A stretch of DNA of 5,304 nt, taken from NCBI GenBank assembly GCA_021821705.1, contig JAKACE010000031.1, positions 5,718 through 11,021 of the forward strand. Direction: 5' to 3'. Source of the DNA: Actinomycetes bacterium (lineage in GTDB: Bacteria; Actinomycetota; Acidimicrobiia; Acidimicrobiales; Palsa-688). The first letter of the stretch is position 1, and the number at the start of each line of letters is the position of its first letter. The notes under the pieces were generated by a model. That model was not told the origin of the DNA and made no database searches. It worked only from the letters and a program-made list of their open reading frames with translations. Made by a program: the position numbers and the translations under genes. Below are positions 1-4,784 of the stretch, piece by piece.

Positions 1-1239
1 GTACACGCCTTGCAGGTAGGCGGGCGCGCCCGAAGCCAGGCCGGGCACCACCGGAGCCGGGGCGGCCTGGGGTGACCATACGCCCGCCGACAGCGCCTCG
101 ACCAGCGGTGCAGGCAGGCCCCCCGAGCCCACGCTGTCACCGACGGCTATGCATTGGCCGGCAGCCGGGCACGACACCGAGAGAAGCTGGGCATCGGACG
201 CCTGGGGCACGGCCGTGGCCACCGTCGCCCACTTGCGGGCTGTCCCCGACGCAGCGAAAGCCAGTGTCACAGGTGAGAGCGGCAGCGCCTGCCAACCGAC
301 GGCATCGCAGAGCCGGGAGCTGCATGAAATGGCGGACAACACCCTGTCGCCACCGCCGGGACGGGGCCGGGACAACTGCCACCTACCGGCGGCCAGGAAC
401 AGCGACAGGGCCTGTCGCCGCTGGCCGTCCGAGTAGGAGCCGACGGCCGTGCACTGGCCGACCGCCGGGCAGGACACGGCGCTGAGCTGGTTGTTCGCCA
501 CACTGGCATCGGGACTGGCCGCAACGGGCGCCCACTGGCCGTTGGCGAGCACGTCCACCAGGGTCTGATGGGCGTGGCCGTTGAAGTACCACCCCACGGC
601 GGCACAGGAGGTCGTGGAGGCGCACGACACCCCGTCGAGGACGTTGTCACCACCCCCCAGCGACGGCACGGCAACCGAGGACCAGTACGTGCCCGACTGC
701 ACCTCGACCAGCGGGTGCATGGCGCCGGTCACTGCCTGGTAGTACCCGACGGCGGTGCAGCCACCCGAGGGGGCGCAGCTGACCGCTTGCAGGACGTCGC
801 CACGCGGCCCGGGCTGAGCAGCCGGTACGGTCCCCCAACCGGCGCCCGAGAGCGACTCGACGAGCGCCTGCTGGTGGCCGCCGGCGGCGTACCAGCCTAC
901 GGCGGCGCACGACGCCGGCCCCGAGCAGGACACGCCTGTCAGCTCAGCTGAAGCGCCCAGCTGTGGCAGCGGCGTCACCGACCACGTCCCGCCGGCCAGC
1001 ACCTCGATCAGGGCTTGGCGCGACGAACTGCCGACGGCCTGCTGGTAGCCCACGGCCACGCACTGGCCCGGTGCCGGGCAGGACACCGCGTCCAAGCCCA
1101 CCAGCCCGGCTCCGGGCACCGGGGGTAACGCCATCTGCTGCCACGAGCCCGAGGTACGCATCTCGACCAGGGGGGGTTGCCCGGTGGCCAGGGCGGCGCT
1201 GCCCACGGCCACGCACTGCGAGCCGGCGCAGGACACCCC
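1..1239 (-). repeat. Eight tandem ~150 bp coding repeats (VSC-x5-C-xAVG units) plus the start of a ninth
   Basis: In the minus-strand frame, units begin at the GVSC-type motif. The first cysteine codons lie at 1228-1230, 1078-1080, 925-927, 775-777, 622-624, 469-471, 322-324 and 169-171, so the period is 147-153 bp. Units 1 and 7 have four residues between the cysteines; the other six have five. The conserved positions are SC, C, AVG, a hydrophobic pair before an acidic residue (LVE, LIE, LVD), and G-x-W. Nucleotide identity between units is only partial, so this is an old, diverged protein repeat, not a recent DNA duplication. At the left edge the sequence LQGVY (residues 458-462) looks like the start of a ninth unit, with its cysteine expected just outside the window. 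Confidence 0.85.
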
Positions 1240-1386
1240 CGCTAGCCGGCTCTCGGCCGCGCCCTGCGGGGCGGCCACCGACACAGGCGACCACGATGGC
1301 GAAGGGTTCTGTCCGGCCACGGCCCCGGCCACGGGTGAGAGCAGGCCCACCAGGATGGCGGCCGTTGCCATGACGCGCTCGAGCAT
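1..1386 (-). CDS. Secreted cysteine-paired tandem-repeat protein, likely beta-propeller-like (partial, C-terminus beyond left edge)
   Basis: The frame stays open from ATG 1386 to base 1, giving 462 codons with no stop. Residues 1-24 look like a signal peptide: short charged start (LER), a hydrophobic stretch ATAAILVGLL, then AVA before Gly25 as a likely signal peptidase I site. From about residue 50 the protein is eight tandem units of 49-51 residues. Each has a [GA][VI]SC-x(4,5)-C-x-AVG core, then usually a Leu-Val-Glu-like strand and a G-x-W near the end. First cysteines are at residues 53, 103, 154, 204, 255, 306, 355 and 406. The short beta-rich units with one cysteine pair each suggest propeller blades, each closed by a disulfide after export; that is inference. 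I recall similar repeats in hypothetical actinobacterial secreted proteins but know no function. It is probably monocistronic: the gene upstream on the same strand ends 208 bp away. A good ribosome binding site supports ATG 1386; Met6 is a weaker alternative. Confidence 0.85.
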   Translation of the reverse strand, partial: MLERVMATAAILVGLLSPVAGAVAGQNPSPSWSPVSVAAPQGAAESRLAGVSCAGSQCVAVGSAALATGQPPLVEMRTSGSWQQMALPPVPGAGLVGLDAVSCPAPGQCVAVGYQQAVGSSSRQALIEVLAGGTWSVTPLPQLGASAELTGVSCSGPASCAAVGWYAAGGHQQALVESLSGAGWGTVPAAQPGPRGDVLQAVSCAPSGGCTAVGYYQAVTGAMHPLVEVQSGTYWSSVAVPSLGGGDNVLDGVSCASTTSCAAVGWYFNGHAHQTLVDVLANGQWAPVAASPDASVANNQLSAVSCPAVGQCTAVGSYSDGQRRQALSLFLAAGRWQLSRPRPGGGDRVLSAISCSSRLCDAVGWQALPLSPVTLAFAASGTARKWATVATAVPQASDAQLLSVSCPAAGQCIAVGDSVGSGGLPAPLVEALSAGVWSPQAAPAPVVPGLASGAPAYLQGVY

Positions 1387-1392
1387 GGAGAA

Positions 1393-1400
1393 CTCCCTTC
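1393..1400 (-). promoter_or_regulatory. Ribosome binding site of the repeat-protein gene
   Basis: Read on the minus strand, GAAGGGAG is followed by six bases (TTCTCC) and then ATG at 1386. GGGAG pairs with the 16S rRNA tail at normal spacing. This favours ATG 1386 over the internal Met6 codon. Confidence 0.6.
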
Positions 1401-1541
1401 GCCCCGTCCGTGCCCCAGGGACCTTTCTAACGCGCCGCGCTGGGCGTGGCCAGGCGGGTGGTCCGTGACCGGGCGCCTCGGCCTCTGCCAGGCCACGTGT
1501 GCCTCTGCAGGCCGCGTCCCGCTGTCCGCCGGTGACCGGGT

Positions 1542-1557
1542 GGCCGCCGGAGCGGCC
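1542..1557 (-). terminator. Weak candidate terminator hairpin downstream of DAHP synthase
   Basis: GGCCGC (1542-1547), loop CGGA, GCGGCC (1552-1557) form a perfect 6 bp stem starting 37 bases after the DAHP synthase stop codon. No T-run follows on the minus strand. In sequence this GC-rich, short hairpins arise often by chance, so this is only a candidate. The rest of 1387-1594 shows only the ribosome binding site and no further gene. Confidence 0.22.
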
Positions 1558-1594
1558 GGTTGCCGGTCTCCAGGCGTGGCCGACCTGGTTGGTT

Positions 1595-2938
1595 TCAGCC
1601 CTGTCTCAGCAGCTCGGCGACGCGGAAGGCGAGATCCAGGGACTGGCGGCCGTTGAGCCTCGGGTCGCATGTCGTCGTGTAGCGCAAGGCCAGGTCGTCC
1701 TCGACGATCTCCTCGGCTCCTCCGAGGCATTCGGTGACGCTGTCGCCGGTGAGCTCCACATGGACCCCGCCGGGCCACGTCCCTGTCTGGCGGCAGGCCG
1801 AGAAGAACCCGGAGATCTCGCTGAGCACGTGGTCGAAGTGGCGGGTCTTGCGCCCACCCTCCGAGGTGAAGGTGTTGCCGTGCATGGGGTCGCAGGTCCA
1901 CACCACGGGGTGACCTGATGCCCGGACCGCCTCCTGCAGGGCCGGCAGCGCATCAGCCACCCGGTTGGCACCCATCCGGCTGATCAGGGTGAGGCGACCG
2001 GGTTTGCGCTGGGGGTCGAGTATGTCGCACATGGCTACGAGCTCCTCGGGGGAGGCGTTCGGGCCGACCTTGGCCGCCACGGGGTTGTTTATGCCGGAAA
2101 GGAAGTGAAGGTGGGCCCCGTCGAGCTGGCGCGTACGCTCACCGCACCACACGAGGTGGGCCGACGTGTCGTACCATCCGCCGGTCAGTGAGTCCCGCCT
2201 GGTGAGGGCCTCCTCGTAGCCGAGGATCAGAGCCTCGTGGCTGGTGAAGAAGTCGACCTGGTGCAGGCTCTCCTCGGCCTTGAGGTCGATCCCGCAGGCA
2301 GCCATGAAACGCAGGGCGCGGTCGATCTCGGAGGCGATCGCCTCGTAACGTTCCCCCTCCCGGCTGGAGGCCACGAACTGTTGGTTCCACATGTGGACCT
2401 GCTCGAGGTCGGCGAACCCGCCCTTCGTGAACGCCCTCAACAGGTTGAGAGTCGAGGCCGATTGGTGGTAAGCGGCGATCAGGCGTGCCGGGTCAGGGCG
2501 CCGGGCCGCCTCCGTCGGGGCGTCGTCGTTGACGATGTGCCCGCGGAACGCCGGTATCAGGGCACCATCGACGGTCTCGAACGCCGACGACCGGGGCTTG
2601 GCGAACTGCCCGGCGATACGGCCGACCTTGACGACCGGCGTCCCCGTCCCGTAGGTCAGCACCACCGCCATCTGGAGTATGACTTTGAGCTTGTCGCGGA
2701 TGCTGTCGGCTGTGAAGTCGTAGAACGACTCGGCACAGTCGCCCGCCTGCAGGAGAAAGGCCTCGCCCGCTGCCACCTGGGCCAGTGACGCCTCGAGGGC
2801 ACGCGCCTCGCCGGCGAAGACCAGCGGCGGCAGCGTCGAGAGCACCTTGAGGTTTTGGTCGAGGGCATGCTCGTCCGGCCAGTCCGGCTGCTGCTCAGCC
2901 GGATGGCTGCGCCAGGAGGAGGGGGTCCAGTCGTTCAC
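1595..2938 (-). CDS. aroG: Class II 3-deoxy-7-phosphoheptulonate (DAHP) synthase
   Basis: Catalyses condensation of phosphoenolpyruvate and erythrose 4-phosphate to DAHP, the first committed step to chorismate and the aromatic amino acids, in the cytoplasm. The protein is clearly class II (the family of plant, Helicobacter and Mycobacterium enzymes). With the GTG start at 2938 it has 447 residues. Visible motifs are FLLQAGDCAESF with metal ligand Cys68, VVKVGRIAGQFAKPRS, GERTRQLDGAH, DPMHGNT with His353, HVELTGDSVTECLGG with Glu395, and TCDPRLN with Asp425. These correspond to the Mn-binding Cys, His, Glu and Asp of the M. tuberculosis enzyme. The frame also opens upstream at a TTG (3052), but that would overlap divergent nadD and add a low-complexity Pro/Gly segment. 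Family N-termini of the W-[ST]-P-x-SW type begin right after GTG 2938, so I prefer that start despite no clear Shine-Dalgarno sequence. The symbol follows mycobacterial usage; aroF or aroA are used elsewhere. Confidence 0.95.
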   Translation of the reverse strand: MNDWTPSSWRSHPAEQQPDWPDEHALDQNLKVLSTLPPLVFAGEARALEASLAQVAAGEAFLLQAGDCAESFYDFTADSIRDKLKVILQMAVVLTYGTGTPVVKVGRIAGQFAKPRSSAFETVDGALIPAFRGHIVNDDAPTEAARRPDPARLIAAYHQSASTLNLLRAFTKGGFADLEQVHMWNQQFVASSREGERYEAIASEIDRALRFMAACGIDLKAEESLHQVDFFTSHEALILGYEEALTRRDSLTGGWYDTSAHLVWCGERTRQLDGAHLHFLSGINNPVAAKVGPNASPEELVAMCDILDPQRKPGRLTLISRMGANRVADALPALQEAVRASGHPVVWTCDPMHGNTFTSEGGRKTRHFDHVLSEISGFFSACRQTGTWPGGVHVELTGDSVTECLGGAEEIVEDDLALRYTTTCDPRLNGRQSLDLAFRVAELLRQG

Positions 2939-2952
2939 GGGATTAACCGTGA
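2935..2952. promoter_or_regulatory. 18 bp perfect inverted repeat over the DAHP synthase start codon (candidate operator or RNA hairpin)
   Basis: TCACGG-gattaa-CCGTGA: two perfect 6-base arms around a six-base AT-rich centre. The site lies at the DAHP synthase end of the divergent intergenic region and contains its GTG start codon (2936-2938). As DNA it has the form of a dimeric repressor site. In the DAHP synthase mRNA it could form a 6 bp hairpin with the GUG inside the 3' arm. Neither role is shown. A repeat of this size could occur by chance in this region. Confidence 0.3.
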
Positions 2953-3031
2953 CAGGCCGACGCAGGTACGGCAAGTCGAATTGCCCGGCGACGGGCGCCC
3001 TCCCGGCCCCGCCCCCGACGGGCCCAGCCGG

Positions 3032-3037
3032 TATCGT
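3032..3037 (+). promoter_or_regulatory. Possible -10 element of nadD (leaderless transcript)
   Basis: TATCGT fits the actinobacterial TAnnnT -10 pattern, and eight bases separate it from the GTG at 3046. Transcription would then start at or next to the start codon. This fits the absence of a Shine-Dalgarno sequence before nadD. No convincing -35 hexamer is visible, so confidence is low. Confidence 0.3.
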
Positions 3038-3045
3038 TCCTGGCT

Positions 3046-3642
3046 GTGGCAACGCGGCTCGGCATCTTCGGCGGCACGTTCGACCCGATACACGTGGGCC
3101 ACCTCGTGGCCGCCGTCAACGCCAGGCACCAGCTCGATCTCGACCGGGTCGTGATGATGGTCGCCAACGTGCCCTGGCAGAAGGCGGGTACCCGTCTGGT
3201 CAGCCCGGCCGAGGACCGCTTCGACATGGTCCTGGCCGCCGTGGGCGACGTGCCCGGCCTCGAGGCCAGCCGGACCGAGTTGGACAGGGGCGGGCCCTCC
3301 TACACGGCGGACACCGTGGCCGAGATGGCCCGCGCCAACCCGGGCGCCCAGCTGTTCGTGATCGTCGGCTGGGACGTGTCCGCAGAGCTGGCCAGCTGGG
3401 AGCGCTTCGAAGAGGTCCGGGAGATGGCATCCCTCGTAGTGGTGAACCGGCCGGGCACACCACCACCGGTGGGCCTGGTACAGCAGGGCTGGAGGGTGGA
3501 AGAGGTCACGGTGCCCAACCTTGACATCTCCAGCACCGACCTGAGGGCACGGGCGGTCGACGGACGTCCTCTCGACTACCTCGTCCCCGGCCCAGCCGTG
3601 CGTGTGATCCGCGAGCGGGGACTGTACTCTGTGAGTGGATGA
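3046..3642 (+). CDS. nadD: Nicotinate-nucleotide adenylyltransferase
   Basis: Transfers AMP from ATP to nicotinic acid mononucleotide, giving deamido-NAD, in NAD biosynthesis (cytoplasm). At 198 residues it has the normal family length. It is a Rossmann-like nucleotidyltransferase: GIFGGTFDPIHVGH near the N-terminus holds the HxGH ATP-binding signature (His16-His19). PWQK (43-46) is the form I associate with actinobacterial NadD. SYTADT (85-90) and a G-x-D motif (Gly108-Trp109-Asp110) contact the substrate in the family, and ISSTDLR (161-167) is the C-terminal ISSTxxR motif. The GTG start puts the first strand four residues in, as expected. No Shine-Dalgarno sequence precedes it. It is the first gene of a plus-strand cluster, diverges from DAHP synthase, and its TGA overlaps the ATG of the next ORF. 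The middle residue of G-x-D is Trp, where Ala or Thr is more usual. Confidence 0.96.
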   Translation: MATRLGIFGGTFDPIHVGHLVAAVNARHQLDLDRVVMMVANVPWQKAGTRLVSPAEDRFDMVLAAVGDVPGLEASRTELDRGGPSYTADTVAEMARANPGAQLFVIVGWDVSAELASWERFEEVREMASLVVVNRPGTPPPVGLVQQGWRVEEVTVPNLDISSTDLRARAVDGRPLDYLVPGPAVRVIRERGLYSVSG

Positions 3643-3872
3643 CTGCCGCTTCTCCTGCTCAGGCAGGCCTGCCGACCCACGGTGGCCTGCACCGCAGGCC
3701 CGACCGGCGTAGGCGGTTGGTCGAGAAGGTCCTGGCAGCGGTACTGCTGCTGGTCGCCTTCCTGGTCACGGTCGTCCTGCTCGGGCTGCAGTGGCTCGGC
3801 ACTCAGAGCTCCAGCGGCTCCGCCCCACCACCCGCCACCCGGTCCTTCACCAGCGAGGTGCACACTTCTTGA
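3639..3872 (+). CDS. Small single-pass membrane protein of unknown function between nadD and rsfS
   Basis: I do not recognise this 77-residue product. It has an N-terminal soluble part of about 30 residues with a strongly basic stretch (RRPDRRRR, 19-26), one hydrophobic segment (about 31-53: Val, Leu and Ala rich), and a short Ser/Pro/Thr-rich tail. The positive-inside rule predicts a cytoplasmic N-terminus and an outside tail of about 24 residues. The ATG at 3639 overlaps the nadD stop as ATGA, and the stop at 3870-3872 overlaps the rsfS TTG start as TTGA. It is therefore bracketed by coupled genes, which supports it being translated. No clear ribosome binding site precedes it. In actinobacteria an LCP (LytR-CpsA-Psr) gene can lie at this place and begins with a similar basic-plus-membrane segment, so this could be a remnant or short replacement. 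That is speculation. Confidence 0.6.
   Translation: MTAASPAQAGLPTHGGLHRRPDRRRRLVEKVLAAVLLLVAFLVTVVLLGLQWLGTQSSSGSAPPPATRSFTSEVHTS
3855..3860 (+). promoter_or_regulatory. Ribosome binding site that fixes the rsfS TTG start
   Basis: GAGGTG matches the anti-Shine-Dalgarno sequence over six bases and lies eight bases before TTG 3869. It is inside the coding end of the preceding small ORF. No ATG or GTG occurs in frame between here and the conserved RsfS core, so this site decides the start. Confidence 0.65.
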
Positions 3873-4318
3873 CCTTCACCCCCGACCCTCGGGGAGCTTG
3901 GGAGGACACCGACGCCGCCGCACTCGGCTTCAGCACCGAGCGCACCCGCGAACGCTGTACGGTCGCCGCCAGAGCCGCCTCGTCCAAGTCCGGCCGCGAC
4001 ACCGTCGTGCTCGCCGTCGACCGCCTCCTCGGCCTCACCGATGCCTTCCTGATCACCAGTGGCGCCAACCCCCGCCAGGTCCGCACCATCGGCGAGGAGA
4101 TCGAACGCCAGCTCAAGCTGGCCGGCTACGGAGGGCCGTTGTGCGTCGAAGGTACCGACGATGCCCGCTGGGTCCTGATGGACTTCGGGGACATCGTGGC
4201 CCACGTCTTCCTCGAAGAAGCCCGGGAGTTCTACGACCTCGAGCAGCTCTGGGGGGACGCCCCGGCGTGGTCCTGGGACGACGAGGCAGACGAGCTCGTA
4301 GCTTCCCGCAAGGCCTGA
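3869..4318 (+). CDS. rsfS: Ribosome silencing factor RsfS (RsfA/Iojap/DUF143 family)
   Basis: RsfS binds ribosomal protein uL14 on the 50S subunit and blocks subunit joining, lowering translation under starvation. The family core spans about residues 24-133 of 149: DTVVLAVDRLLGLTDAFLI, SGANPRQV, a helix (IGEEIERQLK), EGTDDARWVLMDFGDIVAH and FYDLEQLWGDAP. The Asp-Ala-Phe, Asp-Phe-Gly-Asp-Ile-Val-x-His-Val-Phe and Arg-x-Phe-Tyr-x-Leu-Glu-x-Leu-Trp signatures are intact. The start is TTG 3869, supported by the GAGGTG at 3855 and by the TTGA overlap with the upstream stop. A GTG at 3791 is in frame but would run far into the upstream ORF. Even with TTG there are about 23 residues before the core, somewhat longer than usual, and the C-terminus ends in an acidic tail (DDEADEL). 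Linkage with nadD is common in bacteria. Confidence 0.94.
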   Translation: MTFTPDPRGAWEDTDAAALGFSTERTRERCTVAARAASSKSGRDTVVLAVDRLLGLTDAFLITSGANPRQVRTIGEEIERQLKLAGYGGPLCVEGTDDARWVLMDFGDIVAHVFLEEAREFYDLEQLWGDAPAWSWDDEADELVASRKA

Positions 4319-4366
4319 GCCGGCGGGCGTCGGCAAAGCGGCGGGCCGAGCCGGCCCCAGGACGCG

Positions 4367-4401
4367 GACAAGGGCGGGAGGCAGAGCCTCCCGCCCTTGT
4401 C
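4367..4401. terminator. Bidirectional intrinsic-type terminator between rsfS and rpsJ
   Basis: A perfect 16 bp stem (4367-4382 with 4386-4401) closes a three-base loop AGA. The first bases are GACAAGGGCG and the partner arm ends CGCCCTTGTC. It lies in the 131 bp convergent gap, 48 bases after each stop codon, so it can end both transcripts. Neither side has a long T-run: tctacgtgtcttc follows on plus, and a GC-rich stretch on minus. U-poor hairpins of this type are common in high-GC actinobacteria. Confidence 0.85.
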
Positions 4402-4449
4402 TCTACGTGTCTTCAGGGCCCCCAGCGGCCAAGCAGATTAGGGGACTGA

Positions 4450-4764
4450 CTACGCGCTCTGTATCTTGATCGCGATGTCGACACCGGCAGGGAGCTCGAT
4501 CCTCTGGAGCGAGTCGACGGTCTTGGAGGTGTGCTCGACGATGTCGAGCAGCCGCTTGTGCACCCGCATCTCGAAGTGCTCCCGGCTGTCCTTGTACTTG
4601 TGGGGGCTGCGGATCACGGTATAACGGTTGATCTCCGTGGGCAGCGGCACCGGCCCGCGCACCTTAGCCTGCGTGCGCAGGACCGTCTCCACGATCTTCT
4701 TGGTCGACTGGTCTATGACCTCGTGGTCATAGGCCTTGAGCCTGATCCGTATGCGCTGAGCCAC
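4450..4764 (-). CDS. rpsJ: 30S ribosomal protein S10 (uS10, NusE)
   Basis: Component of the 30S head and, as NusE, of the transcription antitermination complex. At 104 residues it has the family's normal length. Conserved blocks are [14 protein letters not shown] near the N-terminus, the GPVPLPTE loop, [15 protein letters not shown] and HKRLLDI, then [11 protein letters not shown] at the end. The start is GTG at 4764. GGAG (4770-4773) precedes it with five bases between. It follows tuf by 20 bp on the same strand, so the two are almost certainly co-transcribed. The gene downstream is convergent rsfS, not rplC, and a strong hairpin follows, so rpsJ is the end of its transcript here. In most bacteria it opens the S10 operon. 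Confidence 0.97.
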   Translation of the reverse strand: MAQRIRIRLKAYDHEVIDQSTKKIVETVLRTQAKVRGPVPLPTEINRYTVIRSPHKYKDSREHFEMRVHKRLLDIVEHTSKTVDSLQRIELPAGVDIAIKIQSA

Positions 4765-4784
4765 GAGGTCTCCGTCCTGGTCCG

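Noticed and set aside
1..1300. Several overlapping open frames on both strands inside the repeat gene
   Set aside because: They are Arg/Pro/Gly-rich shadows of high-GC coding sequence. Only the minus frame from ATG 1386 shows a signal peptide and regular repeats.
1420..1432. AT-richer spot (acctttctaacg) as a -10 for the repeat-protein gene
   Set aside because: It does not fit TAnnnT well on the minus strand and has no -35 partner, so I did not call a promoter.
1481..1513. Two near-identical copies of GCCTCTGC-(C)AGGCC, 20 bases apart, each able to form a 4-5 bp hairpin
   Set aside because: Too short and GC-rich to tell from chance in this composition. No gene or regulatory logic points to it.
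2983..2996. GCCCG-gcga-CGGGC hairpin in the divergent intergenic region
   Set aside because: A 5 bp GC-only stem is expected by chance in sequence this rich in G and C.
2939..3052. Longer DAHP synthase form beginning at TTG 3052
   Set aside because: It adds a low-complexity Pro/Gly segment, overlaps the divergent nadD start by seven bases, has no ribosome binding site, and goes beyond the family N-terminus.
3791..3868. rsfS starting at GTG 3791
   Set aside because: It would run 82 bases into the small membrane ORF with a segment unlike RsfS, while TTG 3869 has a strong ribosome binding site and a four-base overlap.
3803..4336. A 177-codon minus-strand open frame opposite rsfS
   Set aside because: It is the reverse-strand mirror of rsfS, with no recognisable motif and no ribosome binding site that I could see.
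3682..4449. A 255-codon plus-strand open frame over rsfS
   Set aside because: The product is an Arg/Pro-rich shadow. The rsfS frame here carries unmistakable family motifs.
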